Shown: positions 26,315 through 35,333 of the stretch, piece by piece | Layout of the letters: each line of letters opens with the position of its first letter | How positions within the stretch are numbered: the first letter of the stretch is position 1 | NCBI GenBank assembly: GCA_944384505.1 | Contig: CALWTQ010000025.1 | Coordinates: forward strand, 1 to 45,575 | Direction: 5' to 3' | Length of the DNA stretch: 45,575 nt | Source of the DNA: an uncultured Mediterraneibacter sp. | GTDB taxonomy: Bacteria > Bacillota > Clostridia > Lachnospirales > Lachnospiraceae | The notes under the pieces: generated by a model | What the model was told of the DNA's origin: nothing | What the model saw: only the letters and a program-made list of their open reading frames with translations | The model's database searches: none | Made by a program: the position numbers and the translations under genes

Positions 26315-27524
26315 TTCTTACTCCTACATATCCAACAATCATCATTATTATCACTCGATAAATATTTGATATTGTCGATGCAATGCAAAATCCCATTAAG
26401 TTATACTTAGTGGAAAGAAAAATTGACAACACCCCATAGAGCACAGCGTAGGTACCTGTAATTATTATTTGCCATATTGATGGAGAAAATTTAATAACAG
26501 TTGGTGATAACATATTACCTAAAATTGCGATAATAGCAGCAAAATTTGCAATCCACATGAATGAGTAAGCATCTTGCGCTAAGGAAGGATAAAATATATT
26601 GATTATTATTTTTCCAAACAGTAGTGTACATATATAAAAAACTGCACAAACTATAGCACATAAAGACGTAATCTTTATATACTCACTTTTTTTCATTGTA
26701 AAACCACGCTGTGAATAATAACTAAGCATAACCCCCGCTATCGGTAACATCACTATACCCAAAGTTTTCCCTACTATGGATGCAACCGTGTATATAGAAA
26801 CCATACTGCCTCCTAATATAGGAAGAATAATCAGTCTATCCATGTATGTTAATGCACTTCCAAGGGCTGTACTGCCACACAAATCTCTATATTTTTTCAG
26901 AGTAATCTTAAAATTATCAGAAAATACAAATGAGAAATCAAATAAAAAACTTTTTTTAAGCAAAAATAAAACACCAAAAAATTCACCCAGAATAAAAATT
27001 GCTGGCCAAAAATGTAATGCTGAATATAAAATTATTCCTAGCAAATATCCAATTGCGGTGAAACAATTACAATACAATATAAATTTCAAATCAAGAATAA
27101 TCCTAAATGCCGTAGAATAATACAGACGCATAATTCCAAGAACAGCAAAAATAATCAGACCAAAAACAATTGTACCTGATTGAATTAATATAAATTTAAA
27201 GACAAAAATATCTATAATAATCGCTGCTATTGTAGCTAATAGCAAAATAATATTAAAATCACCATTTTGGTGCAGTGTATACTTATTGTTTTGAATCAAT
27301 CTTACATTATTTAGCGCATTTCCCAACGCATTGATTATAGTATTTTGTATTCCCATTATTGTTAAAATGACACCATATACAGGAGCACTTACCTTATTCG
27401 CCAATAAAGGGTATACTAGCAGTTGAAGAACTGCTGTAAGAATCCCTGATGCCACTATGTTAATTATGAAATCCCTCACTATTTTTTTATATTTTCCCCA
27501 AAAACTTGTTAGATGATTAATCAT
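26295..27524 (-). CDS. wzx: Wzx-type oligosaccharide flippase
   Basis: 409 residues with about 12 transmembrane helices spread evenly along the chain. It begins with the polysaccharide-transporter pattern FIINIVASGILTAVLQLLVY followed by PLLANKVSAPVYGVILTIMG. This places it in the MOP superfamily (PF01943/PF13440-like), which moves undecaprenyl-PP-linked repeat units from the inner to the outer leaflet. A basic YIKITSLCAIVCAVFYI segment marks the second half. It is translationally coupled to the glycosyltransferase upstream (ATGA overlap at 27521-27524) and overlaps wzy. Together with Wzy it shows that the polymer is built by a Wzx/Wzy route. Confidence 0.88.
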   Translation of the reverse strand: MINHLTSFWGKYKKIVRDFIINIVASGILTAVLQLLVYPLLANKVSAPVYGVILTIMGIQNTIINALGNALNNVRLIQNNKYTLHQNGDFNIILLLATIAAIIIDIFVFKFILIQSGTIVFGLIIFAVLGIMRLYYSTAFRIILDLKFILYCNCFTAIGYLLGIILYSALHFWPAIFILGEFFGVLFLLKKSFLFDFSFVFSDNFKITLKKYRDLCGSTALGSALTYMDRLIILPILGGSMVSIYTVASIVGKTLGIVMLPIAGVMLSYYSQRGFTMKKSEYIKITSLCAIVCAVFYICTLLFGKIIINIFYPSLAQDAYSFMWIANFAAIIAILGNMLSPTVIKFSPSIWQIIITGTYAVLYGVLSIFLSTKYNLMGFCIASTISNIYRVIIMMIVGYVGVRNVKKDL

Positions 27525-28708
27525 TTCGTGATAATCCTTTTCACCTGAGTATCATAATCAAATTTTTTTATTGCAACCTGCATTGCATTCTTTGCATACT
27601 TACGCCTTTTCTCTCTATCATTGGCTAATAATTCAATTGCTTTTCTTATATCTTCTATTGTTTCAACTGGATATGCTTGATCTTTATTTAAAATATTACA
27701 ATATCCACCACCTTGAGTATTTTGGTCAAAATTAAGAATACATGGACAACCACAGCAAATAGCTGTTTGTAACGTAGATGATTGTGTACCTGGCTGAAGA
27801 TATAGATCTGCTGCACATAGGTAACTTCTTATTTCGTCAGCAGATTTCCATCCTAAAAATGTCACTCTTGTGTCACGTTTAATATCTCTTTCCAATTGTT
27901 TCTTTTGACTTTCTGGAATCGAGCCAATAATATATAACTTCAAATTTCTATCATCTATTTTTAAAAATGCTTCTAATAAATCATGTGTCCTTTTTCCCTT
28001 TTCAAGTTTTCCCGAATGCAACAACATAACTTCACTATCACTTAACCCCAATTTTTTTCTAATTATTTTTCTTCTTTTGGCACGCTCTTGATCACTAAAC
28101 ACTTCGCCACCTAAAAGCAATTCTTCCATATGTATATCTTTATCTGAAATCCCATAATATTTTTGAAAAAACTCCTTGCAGCCATCTGCAATATAGTATA
28201 TCGTGTGAAATATTTTATAATTGCTTCGAATAATCCACTTGTAAAAAAATCTATGCAATATAAATTTTGATACTAGATTGTTAGCACTATTAACTTCTGC
28301 GACATGTATATCACCTTTAATTAAACACTTTGGATGCATTTTTGCATATTTCTTTACTTTAAATAAATCCATAAATTGCATATCATGAATAAACAGAACA
28401 TCTGGTTTTTCCTTTTCTAAGGTTTTATAAAAATCTTTAAAAATTCGAATTCGATATTGTAAAAAGATTGGATATTTGTGTCTATACGGTAAACGTATTA
28501 TTTTTGTCCCATATTCATCTATATACTCTCTTTTCAATAGTGCTTCGTCAAGTTGAATGTGTTCACGATAATTGGGCGGTATATATGCAGTCGTTATTTC
28601 TGTCACCTCATGTCCCGCTTTGTGGTGAGCTTTAATTAAGTAGTTTTCCTGATATCCCCATGATGAAATAAAAGGATAAGAGCAAAGACTAACATGTACT
28701 ATTTTCAA
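27521..28708 (-). CDS. GT4 family glycosyltransferase
   Basis: About 395 residues. I place the start at TTG 28708, 7 nt after GGAGGT; the longer frame to 28723 contains that ribosome binding site itself. GT-B fold. The N-terminal acceptor domain starts LKIVHVSLCSYPFISSWGY. The C-terminal GT4 domain has LLLGGEVFS, VMLLHSGKLEKGKRTHDLLE, LYIIGSIPES, and the nucleotide-sugar motif DLYLQPGTQSSTLQTAICCG, which replaces the common EGxPxxxxEA. It adds one sugar to the lipid-linked repeat on the cytoplasmic side. The ATGA overlap couples it to wzx. Donor and linkage cannot be read from sequence. Confidence 0.85.
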   Translation of the reverse strand: MKIVHVSLCSYPFISSWGYQENYLIKAHHKAGHEVTEITTAYIPPNYREHIQLDEALLKREYIDEYGTKIIRLPYRHKYPIFLQYRIRIFKDFYKTLEKEKPDVLFIHDMQFMDLFKVKKYAKMHPKCLIKGDIHVAEVNSANNLVSKFILHRFFYKWIIRSNYKIFHTIYYIADGCKEFFQKYYGISDKDIHMEELLLGGEVFSDQERAKRRKIIRKKLGLSDSEVMLLHSGKLEKGKRTHDLLEAFLKIDDRNLKLYIIGSIPESQKKQLERDIKRDTRVTFLGWKSADEIRSYLCAADLYLQPGTQSSTLQTAICCGCPCILNFDQNTQGGGYCNILNKDQAYPVETIEDIRKAIELLANDREKRRKYAKNAMQVAIKKFDYDTQVKRIITK

Positions 28709-28727
28709 TCCGCTTACCTCCAATCCA

Positions 28728-29948
28728 CTATCCCCTATTTATTAACTGATCTATCAGTTCTTTTATAATCATATAAGATCTTTTGCGATCAAATTGTTCT
28801 TCTGCAATATGTCTCGCCCTTTTTCCCATTTCTTGACATAATGCGGGGGCCTTGTATAACGACATAATGCATTCTTCTAGTGCCTGCACATCCTCAGCCT
28901 CTACATTAACCCCAAATCCGTCCTTTTTTACTTTATTTATAAATTCTTTACTACTTAAAGTATTTATAATAGGTTTCCCCGCTGACAAATAATCTCCTAT
29001 CTTCGTTACGATACTCTGAGGAGCTTTTTTCACAAAAGAATTAATCAAAACATCCGATTTTACTAAAAAAGCTGCCATTTCCTTGTATGGTGTGTATCCA
29101 ACAAATTCAACATTACAAGGCTTTTCCCTAGTAAGGCGCTTAAATTCATTTTCTAGTGGTCCGCCCCCTAATATCTTTATATGAATTTGGTCAACCCCAT
29201 CTTCATATAACTTTTGTGCTGTCTTAATTAGAGTAGAAATATCATAACTTGACCCCAAATTTCCTGCGTAAGTAATCCACCATTCTGCTTGGGGCTTTTT
29301 TATAGTAGCAAAATATTCATTTACCCCCTTATCAAATTCATTTAGTTCACATCCAACGTATACTGTATATGCAGGCTTGCCATAAATACCATATAATTTT
29401 GATGGAACATCTCGATATTCATCTGATGTACCTATAAAAGCATCTGCATTTTTATAGGCAACTAAAGCATCTTTCCTATATGATTTAAACAATATATGAT
29501 TTATAAATCTGGGAAATGGCGATACCATTTCCATCGCCTCTGGCCATAAGTCTTCCACATCTATTATATATTTGATTCTATTTTTCTTTGCGTATTCTCC
29601 TACCTTAGCCGCCATTCTATTATCTGGGATAATACAATAAATCAAATCATAAGATTGGCTTTTTAATAAATTCAATATATTTTTGACTACGATTCTGTGG
29701 CTAATTACCCTTCTTATATCTACATTCTTTTTATATCCTGGTTCAAACGCAAGTCGAACAGTATACAAACGCCTTATACCTTGTTCTTGAATATCTTTTC
29801 TTTGCTTTTTTTCCCAATGTTGAAACGTACTAGTAATAAGATCAACTTCATACCATTGAGATAAAATTTCTGCCAGTGAACGAAATCTTGTATATCCTTT
29901 TTCACCGTCTAGAGCAACGGCCAGTGTTACAATCGCTATTTTTTTCAC
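28728..29948 (-). CDS. GT4 family glycosyltransferase (WbuB-like)
   Basis: 406 residues. GT-B fold. The N-terminal domain includes IIDVEDLWPEAMEMV, a WbuB/WcaI-like signature in glycosyltransferases that act early in repeat assembly. The C-terminal GT4 domain has WWITYAGNLGSSYDISTLIK, IHIKILGGGPLENEFKRL and the donor-site stretch VLINSFVKKAPQSIVTKIGD followed by YLSAGKPIINT. It probably adds the second sugar after the initiating transferase encoded two genes upstream. It lies 19 nt before the next glycosyltransferase. Sugar specificity unknown. Confidence 0.85.
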   Translation of the reverse strand: MKKIAIVTLAVALDGEKGYTRFRSLAEILSQWYEVDLITSTFQHWEKKQRKDIQEQGIRRLYTVRLAFEPGYKKNVDIRRVISHRIVVKNILNLLKSQSYDLIYCIIPDNRMAAKVGEYAKKNRIKYIIDVEDLWPEAMEMVSPFPRFINHILFKSYRKDALVAYKNADAFIGTSDEYRDVPSKLYGIYGKPAYTVYVGCELNEFDKGVNEYFATIKKPQAEWWITYAGNLGSSYDISTLIKTAQKLYEDGVDQIHIKILGGGPLENEFKRLTREKPCNVEFVGYTPYKEMAAFLVKSDVLINSFVKKAPQSIVTKIGDYLSAGKPIINTLSSKEFINKVKKDGFGVNVEAEDVQALEECIMSLYKAPALCQEMGKRARHIAEEQFDRKRSYMIIKELIDQLINRG

Positions 29949-29996
29949 AATTACCCTCCCTATTTATTAAAATTTTAAAAATAATACGCAATAGGA

Positions 29997-30593
29997 TCAC
30001 AAATAATATCTATACTCATTCATTTTTCTTCCTTCATGAGTCATATACTCATGATCCAATACAAATCTATTCTTTTTATAAAAATAATTAGCAACTTCAT
30101 TGTCTTCAGCATCTGTTTCCAATTTAATATATTGGTATTTTCCAATATCTACTTTACTTTTCAAACCATTGATTAATTTACTTCCTATGCCTTTCCCCTC
30201 TAGCTCAGGCAGTATGCCTATAGAAGAAAGTTCCACATACTTGTCTTTCCGTTTTGCACTCTCAGAATAACTAAATGCACGAATAAGTCTAAAAAGTATC
30301 TTTGGTTTACGTATAAAAGCAATGCCTGCATACCATGCGAAAGATATAAAATGTCTTTTAAGCAAATATTTATAAAAACTGCTTAAATCGCCTGTATATG
30401 CAAGAAATCCAACTATTCTATCGTCTTCTACTGCTATAAGAAGGCCTGAATTTTCATCTTCAATAAACCCTTTATAAAGCTGTGTTAAAAATCCTTTACC
30501 TAAAAATGTTAAAAAGAATCCTCTGAAAGACTCCATATGAATACCAACAATTTCGTTAACTTTGGATTTATTTTTTAAGGTAACAATTTTCAC
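29997..30593 (-). CDS. GNAT acetyltransferase
   Basis: 198 residues. GNAT fold: GLLIAVEDDRIVGFLAYTG (strands 2-4), the acetyl-CoA loop ELSSIGILPELEGKGIGSKL containing the Q/RxxGxG/A-type EGKGIG, and the C-terminal VANYFYKKNRFVLDHEYMT. It transfers acetyl or a related acyl group to an amine. It lies between the initiating sugar transferase and a glycosyltransferase, and one gene from an aminotransferase, so the likely substrate is the 4-amino group of a UDP-4-amino-4,6-dideoxy-HexNAc, as in bacillosamine-type pathways. This is inferred from order; PglD itself is of another fold. Confidence 0.8.
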   Translation of the reverse strand: MKIVTLKNKSKVNEIVGIHMESFRGFFLTFLGKGFLTQLYKGFIEDENSGLLIAVEDDRIVGFLAYTGDLSSFYKYLLKRHFISFAWYAGIAFIRKPKILFRLIRAFSYSESAKRKDKYVELSSIGILPELEGKGIGSKLINGLKSKVDIGKYQYIKLETDAEDNEVANYFYKKNRFVLDHEYMTHEGRKMNEYRYYL

Positions 30594-30611
30594 CCCAATA
30601 CTCCTTTTTCG

Positions 30612-31298
30612 TTATTTTTTAATAACAGCAACTACAGTAAATATCATTATTTTTATATCTGTTATAAAACTAAATCTTTTAATGCTTTCTAAGTTATACT
30701 TCATTTTTTCTGGAAGAATTTGTTTTATATACACTTCATCTACATTTTCTGCCTCATTCAATAATTTTGCCTCATCTTTATATCGAATACTAGCTTCGCT
30801 TGTAACACCAGCCGGCAAAAGTAAAGTAGCAAACATTTCATTCGTATACTTTTTCACATAATATGTGCTTTCTGGCCTTGTCCCTACAAAACTCATGTCC
30901 CCTAGCAAAATATTAATAAGCTGAGGAAGCTCATCTAATCTATATTTTCTCAATATAATCCCAATTTTTGTGATTCTCCCGTCATTTTCTACCGTTACCT
31001 GTGCTCCAATTTTATCTGCATTCGCTACCATCGTTCGGAATTTAAAAATCTTAAATTTTCTCCCGTACTGGGTAATTCTTTCTTGCCTATAAAATATACC
31101 TCCTTTGGAATCTGTAACAATTAATATAGAAATTAAAAATAGTAACGGAGATAATATAATCAGCATCACCAGTGATACTGTAAAATCAAACATTCTCTTT
31201 ATCAAAATATTTCTTGTTTTCTTTTGCAGGCTGTCATAATATGGCTTTACTGCTTCTGTTTGCATATAAAATGGCAGTTTGTCCCACTCCCTCAACAT
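30612..31298 (-). CDS. Initiating phosphoglycosyl transferase (PglC/WcaJ C-terminal type)
   Basis: 228 residues with an AGGAG site. A monotopic phosphoglycosyl transferase (PF02397): one hydrophobic re-entrant helix (FDFTVSLVMLIILSPLLFLI, about 39-58), then the motifs GGIFYRQERITQYGRKFKIF, KFRTM, and the catalytic Arg-Leu-Asp-Glu-Leu-Pro-Gln-Leu stretch followed by NILLGDMSFVGTRPE. It transfers a sugar phosphate from a UDP-sugar to undecaprenyl phosphate at the inner membrane face, which starts each repeat unit. Lack of the long N-terminal CapD-like part makes it PglC-sized. With a 4,6-dehydratase and aminotransferase in the locus, a UDP-diNAc-bacillosamine-type donor is plausible. Confidence 0.9.
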   Translation of the reverse strand: MLREWDKLPFYMQTEAVKPYYDSLQKKTRNILIKRMFDFTVSLVMLIILSPLLFLISILIVTDSKGGIFYRQERITQYGRKFKIFKFRTMVANADKIGAQVTVENDGRITKIGIILRKYRLDELPQLINILLGDMSFVGTRPESTYYVKKYTNEMFATLLLPAGVTSEASIRYKDEAKLLNEAENVDEVYIKQILPEKMKYNLESIKRFSFITDIKIMIFTVVAVIKK

Positions 31299-31327
31299 CT
31301 TTTTCTCCTAGTCTGTATCCTAAATTT

Positions 31328-32530
31328 TTATATATACTGTATAACAATGTTGCAATAATTTTTTATCACGTACTCAACATCTTCATTTGTCAATTTCGTA
31401 TGTAACGGCAATGTCACTTCATTCGCAAACTTCGCATACGCATTCGGATACTCTTTAATATCAAATCCCATATCTTTATACGCAGTCATCATTGGCAGCG
31501 GCTTGTAATGAACATTACATGCAATTCCTTCTTCTGCCATTTTCTCGATAATCTTCTGCCTCTGTTCAGCCGTAATCCCCGGAATCCTTGTAATATACAA
31601 GTGGCCGGAGGAATTATATGTTTCTGTATAATGAGGTACTACTTCAATTCCCAACGGCTTAAAAGCAGCATCATATTTCTCAATAATCTTCCTTCTCCGT
31701 TTCAGCATGCCTTCATATCGCTGGAATTGTGCCAGTCCTATTCCAGCCATAATATCTGTCATATTACATTTGTACCATGGAGCTATAATGTCATATTCCC
31801 AAGCTCCAAGTTTTGTCTTTGCCAGCGCATCTTTTGATTGTCCATGAAGGGAGAGCAGCTGCAGCTTATGATATATTTCTTCATCATCTATTCCCTCGAT
31901 GCTTCTCCAAGTAAGAGCCCCACCTTCAGCCGTCGTAAGATTTTTCACTGCATGAAAACTAAAGGAAGAGAAATCAGCAATACTTCCTACTCTTTTTCCT
32001 TTCCATTCTGCTCCAAAAGCATGGGCCGCATCTGCATTAACAGATATCCTTCCCATGGCCCTTTGAATTATATTATCTGGACGGAACAGTGTTCTTTTTC
32101 TATCTACAATATTGAATATCCTGTCATAATCACATGGTATTCCCCCAAGATCTACAGGGATAATTACTTTTGTTCGCTCTGTGATTTTTGCTTCCAGCTC
32201 ATCATAATCCATTTCTAACGAATCTTTTTGAGAGTCAACCATTATTATTTTTGCGCCTACATGGCATACAACTGCTGCCGTGGCCGTATATGTATAGACA
32301 GGTACAATTACCTCATCCCCGGGGCCAATACCTAAAATACGGAGCGCCATCTCTGCACAAGCGGTCTGTGAATTCAGGCAAACAGCCTTTTTCACACCAC
32401 AGTACTCTGCTATTTTTCTTTCAAACTCCTTCGTTTTAGGACCTGTTGTAATCCATCCCGATTCTATTGCCTCTTTTACTTCTTCAATTTCCAGCTCTGT
32501 CATATCAGGCGGTGAAAAAGGAATCTTCAT
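31328..32530 (-). CDS. DegT/DnrJ-type sugar aminotransferase
   Basis: 400 residues. A PLP-dependent aminotransferase of the PglE/PseC/ArnB group: SGWITTGPKTKEFERKIAEY at the N-terminus, the cofactor Asp within SVNADAAHAFGAEW, and the PLP Lys196 in FHAVKNLTTAEGGAL. It normally transfers an amino group from glutamate to C4 of a 4-keto-6-deoxy UDP-HexNAc. The 4,6-dehydratase encoded at 35431-37302 can provide that substrate and the GNAT at 29997-30593 can acetylate the product. The ribosome binding site is weak. The inserted nuclease gene and its terminator lie just upstream, so expression should depend on read-through from loaP. Confidence 0.88.
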   Translation of the reverse strand: MKIPFSPPDMTELEIEEVKEAIESGWITTGPKTKEFERKIAEYCGVKKAVCLNSQTACAEMALRILGIGPGDEVIVPVYTYTATAAVVCHVGAKIIMVDSQKDSLEMDYDELEAKITERTKVIIPVDLGGIPCDYDRIFNIVDRKRTLFRPDNIIQRAMGRISVNADAAHAFGAEWKGKRVGSIADFSSFSFHAVKNLTTAEGGALTWRSIEGIDDEEIYHKLQLLSLHGQSKDALAKTKLGAWEYDIIAPWYKCNMTDIMAGIGLAQFQRYEGMLKRRRKIIEKYDAAFKPLGIEVVPHYTETYNSSGHLYITRIPGITAEQRQKIIEKMAEEGIACNVHYKPLPMMTAYKDMGFDIKEYPNAYAKFANEVTLPLHTKLTNEDVEYVIKNYCNIVIQYI

Positions 32531-32559
32531 GACTTTCTATGCCTCTCAATCTAATTTCT

Positions 32560-32596
32560 CCACAAAAATAAGAGCCTGCTTCAAGGCTCTTATTTT
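32560..32596 (-). terminator. Strong intrinsic terminator inside the polysaccharide operon
   Basis: AAATAAGAGCC (32566-32576) pairs over 11 bp with GGCTCTTATTT (32585-32595), with a T5 run on the minus strand. It closes the inserted ATPase/nuclease gene but stands in front of eleven or more biosynthetic genes. I saw no convincing promoter between it and 32530. Confidence 0.85.
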
Positions 32597-32637
32597 CTGA
32601 TCATTTTCTTATTCTCATCTATCCTAATTCAAATATT

Positions 32638-34215
32638 CTATTTCCCCCACTCCCTGATCACACAGGAGTGCTTCTTTGTCTCTTTATCATAATTTATCCC
32701 CACCAACAATACATTTCCTTTATACCCCTCCAATGCTTTTGCATAATTTTTCTCTTCAATCTGACGGATTGCTTCCTCTGCCGACTGATCATACTTTAAT
32801 TCCACTACCATCGCAGGCTTATCGGAATACTTTCTTGGCAGGAACACAATATCTGCATAGCCTTTCCCCGCCGGCATTTCGCGTACTAATGTATAATCGT
32901 TTGCTGCATTATAATATGCTAATGTGATTACACAGCTTAAAGCATTCTCATCATTATATTTCAGAATTGAAGTATTTGCTTCATGCACTGCATCAATTCC
33001 GGCTGCCACTTTCTCCTCATCTTTATCCCATGTAGCCTGAAGCAGTCTGTCCGACTGCCGAATTGCCTGGATCACATTTGTCCAGTCTGTTGCTTCTACT
33101 GCCTGCCCAAATGCCTCTTTCACCTCTTCATTCGGAATATATACTTCTTTTCTTCTGCTGTCATATGCAAGATATCCCAGATGAATGAGCATGGTCAGCA
33201 CATCGTCTTTATTTCTGAAGCTGGTCATGTCGTTTTCATAAGTGTCTATCCTGACTCTGCACCGGCCTCCAGCCAGCATCTGGATCACAGCGTCTTTTAG
33301 TCCGTCAAAGTTCATGCTGATATAGCCTTTGAGTGATTCATAGGCTACCGTGCTCGTCCAATAATTGCTGTATTCGCCTCTGAGCATTGCTTTTACCACA
33401 GAGTTCGGACTGTATACATGCGATACTCGCTGAAATGAGTAACCGTCATACCATCTTGCCGCCTCCTCAAAATCCATATCATACTCTTTACATAGAGTTC
33501 TTACCTCTTCTTCTGTAAATCCCACGTACTCCGCCAGCATAGCCGGGCTTGTCATAGTAAATTCATCGAAGTTGTTCAGGGCAGACTCACTGTTGTATTT
33601 CTTGATCGGCAGGATTCCTGTCAGATATGCAAGTGCCACGAATCTTTTTGACATCTCACTTTTAAACAGGCCTCTGAGCAGATCCACATATTCTTTCTGA
33701 GCCTCAACATCATATCTGCTTTCACGGAATATGGCATCCCACTCATCGATAATAATGATAAATCTCTCATCTGTTCTATCATTGATTTCTGCCAGGGCAT
33801 AGGGAAGATTGCGTCTTTCACTACTTAAAATGTCAGGGTATATTTCCCGCAGTTCATCAGTAACTTGTTCATTAATACTGTCTGTTACCGACAACACTTT
33901 TTCCTGTGTTGTAAACATAGTTATATCTAAGTGAATCACAGTATACTGATTCAGGTATTTTTCATAACTGTCCGTCCTTGCAATACGGTAAAAGCCAAAC
34001 AGCTCCCGGGAATCGCAGCTTTTATCATAATAAGCTGCGATCATACCTGCAGTCATGGATTTTCCAAAGCGTCGTGGCCTGCTGACACAAATACAACTTT
34101 GTTCCGTTCCCAGCACCTCATTTGTATACTCCAGCAATCCCGTTTTATCCACATATATCTTAGATTGGACAGCTCTTTTAAATCCTGTATTCCCTTTATT
34201 TACATAAATCCCCAT
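32638..34215 (-). CDS. AAA-ATPase with C-terminal PD-(D/E)XK nuclease domain
   Basis: 525 residues, apparently intact, with an AGGAGGA site. The N-terminal AAA-ATPase (PF09820-like) has KIYVDKTGLLEYTNEVLG, Walker A SRPRRFGKSMT (about 45-55) and Walker B RFIIIIDEWDAIF. The C-terminal domain (about 440-520) is PD-(D/E)XK-like (PF08011): GKGYADIVFLPRKYSDKPAM, VVELKYDQSAEEAIRQIEEK and YAKALEGYKGNVLLVGINYD. The family is very common and multi-copy in gut Firmicutes and Bacteroidetes, and its function is unsettled; links to mobile DNA are suspected. Here it interrupts the polysaccharide operon between loaP and the biosynthetic genes, with its own promoter and terminator, like a cargo gene. A decayed relative lies at 16282-17756. 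Confidence 0.88.
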   Translation of the reverse strand: MGIYVNKGNTGFKRAVQSKIYVDKTGLLEYTNEVLGTEQSCICVSRPRRFGKSMTAGMIAAYYDKSCDSRELFGFYRIARTDSYEKYLNQYTVIHLDITMFTTQEKVLSVTDSINEQVTDELREIYPDILSSERRNLPYALAEINDRTDERFIIIIDEWDAIFRESRYDVEAQKEYVDLLRGLFKSEMSKRFVALAYLTGILPIKKYNSESALNNFDEFTMTSPAMLAEYVGFTEEEVRTLCKEYDMDFEEAARWYDGYSFQRVSHVYSPNSVVKAMLRGEYSNYWTSTVAYESLKGYISMNFDGLKDAVIQMLAGGRCRVRIDTYENDMTSFRNKDDVLTMLIHLGYLAYDSRRKEVYIPNEEVKEAFGQAVEATDWTNVIQAIRQSDRLLQATWDKDEEKVAAGIDAVHEANTSILKYNDENALSCVITLAYYNAANDYTLVREMPAGKGYADIVFLPRKYSDKPAMVVELKYDQSAEEAIRQIEEKNYAKALEGYKGNVLLVGINYDKETKKHSCVIREWGK

Positions 34216-34260
34216 AACAGCGTCCTCCTGCCATATACATACCCGCTTTTCAATAGTTTC

Positions 34261-34289
34261 ATTATACTATTGGCTTGCCTTTTCTGCAA
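34261..34289 (-). promoter_or_regulatory. Promoter of the inserted ATPase/nuclease gene
   Basis: On the minus strand, -10 TATAAT (34261-34266) is 17 nt from a weak -35 TTGCAG (34284-34289). The -10 is perfect. It gives the inserted gene its own transcription start, and this promoter could also feed the genes downstream. Confidence 0.6.
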
Positions 34290-34341
34290 TGGCATTCCCC
34301 TCCACGGTTTCACAGCCGGCCAAACATTGACATATTCTGAT

Positions 34342-34851
34342 TTAACCCCTCTTCTCCACTATCTCCAGCCCCACTTCAACCCGCTGCTCTCTCCCGAACA
34401 TCTTCACCTCCAGCCACGCTTTCCGCTTATGTCTGTCGATCTTCTGAATCAGGCCTTCCTTCCCGCAGAGCGGCCCCCGGGTCACGATGATCTTATCGCC
34501 CTCAATGATCCCTTCGGACATCCTCACGATCTGATCCTCCCCGCCAAATCTTTCCAGAAACCTGCGCTCCTCATCTGTCAGCGGGACGATCTCATTCCCG
34601 GTTCCGATCAGCTTGGTCAAGCCGATCACACTTTTCAGTGCTTCGAACAGCTGATCCAGATTTTCAGTTATAACAAAAACGTATCCGGGAAAGAGGACTT
34701 TCTTCTGAATCGTCCATTCTCCCCGGATACGTTTCTTCTCTTCGTAGTATGGTATGAAGCAGCGGTTCAGGACTGCTTCGGGTATGTTGCTCCGGCACTG
34801 CAGCCGGATGTTTTCCTCGGTGCCTGTCCGCACCTGCAGAACGTACCACAT
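34342..34851 (-). CDS. loaP: LoaP-type NusG paralog, processive antiterminator
   Basis: 169 residues from ATG 34851 after AAAGGAG; the longer frame to 34893 has no ribosome binding site. An N-terminal NGN domain (MWYVLQVRTGTEENIRLQC, then IRGEWTIQKKVLFPGYVFVI) is followed by a KOW domain (EGDKIIVTRGPLCGKEGLIQ). This is the LoaP branch of NusG-like proteins, which bind RNA polymerase and a leader RNA hairpin and let it ignore terminators in long polysaccharide or antibiotic operons. Its place as the first gene of the EPS unit, a leader hairpin at 35286-35316 and terminators inside the operon all agree. It is not the housekeeping NusG, which sits beside secE and rplK. Family assignment is firm; which terminators it overrides is inferred. 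Confidence 0.9.
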   Translation of the reverse strand: MWYVLQVRTGTEENIRLQCRSNIPEAVLNRCFIPYYEEKKRIRGEWTIQKKVLFPGYVFVITENLDQLFEALKSVIGLTKLIGTGNEIVPLTDEERRFLERFGGEDQIVRMSEGIIEGDKIIVTRGPLCGKEGLIQKIDRHKRKAWLEVKMFGREQRVEVGLEIVEKRG

Positions 34852-35103
34852 ATGAGCTCTCCTTTTCGTCAGCCGCACAGCAGCACATTCCACTGGATCG
34901 CAACAATCTGCCGCTCTGACATTTGGAGGGACATTTTGTTACTCTGGATCAGATATTGATTAACCGCCTTTAGGGTATGCTTCGCCATTCCGTTCTTTTA
35001 AAAGAAAAAATAAAAAGAACAGACTGGTTTTCTGTGCGGTATAATCCCCAGTATCGATAAACGCGGCAAGGCGACGATTTATAAATATCCGGTTCTTAAT
35101 CTT

Positions 35104-35269
35104 AGTAACAGTTCAGCCATCTGGCATCAGCTGCCGGATTTATGCTCGCATAAGAATTCAGCGACTGATGTGCAGATGAGCTGAGCGCCCGTCAATGAGT
35201 AAAACAGTGGCGGCAGCCACGATTAGCACGCAGTGCGGTTTTACGAATGATGCGGGCTGAACTGTTACT
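35104..35269. repeat. 166-bp element bounded by 15-bp inverted repeats
   Basis: AGTAACAGTTCAGCC (35104-35118) and its exact reverse complement GGCTGAACTGTTACT (35255-35269) flank 136 nt with no ORF. The core GTAACAGTTCAGCC recurs at 43595-43608 and CAGTTCAGC at 35390-35398. It lies in the leader between the EPS promoter and loaP. It could be a MITE, a dispersed REP-like element, or a long structured RNA. Which one cannot be decided from a single copy. Confidence 0.65.
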
Positions 35270-35285
35270 GATCTTATAGATTTCT

Positions 35286-35316
35286 GACTCTGGAAGCCGG
35301 GACTGACATTCCAGTC
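35286..35316 (-). promoter_or_regulatory. Leader RNA hairpin, candidate LoaP recruitment site
   Basis: On the minus strand GACTGGAA pairs with TTCCAG..TC (2-nt bulge) around a 13-nt loop with CAGTCCCGGC. It starts about 11 nt after the predicted transcript start. LoaP proteins are known to need a 5' RNA hairpin; that this is the one is inference. Confidence 0.5.
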
Positions 35317-35333
35317 TCCGCTGTCCGTTGTCC

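Noticed and set aside
34342-34893. Housekeeping NusG
   Set aside because: Position at the head of a polysaccharide operon and absence of secE/ribosomal neighbours fit the LoaP paralog instead.
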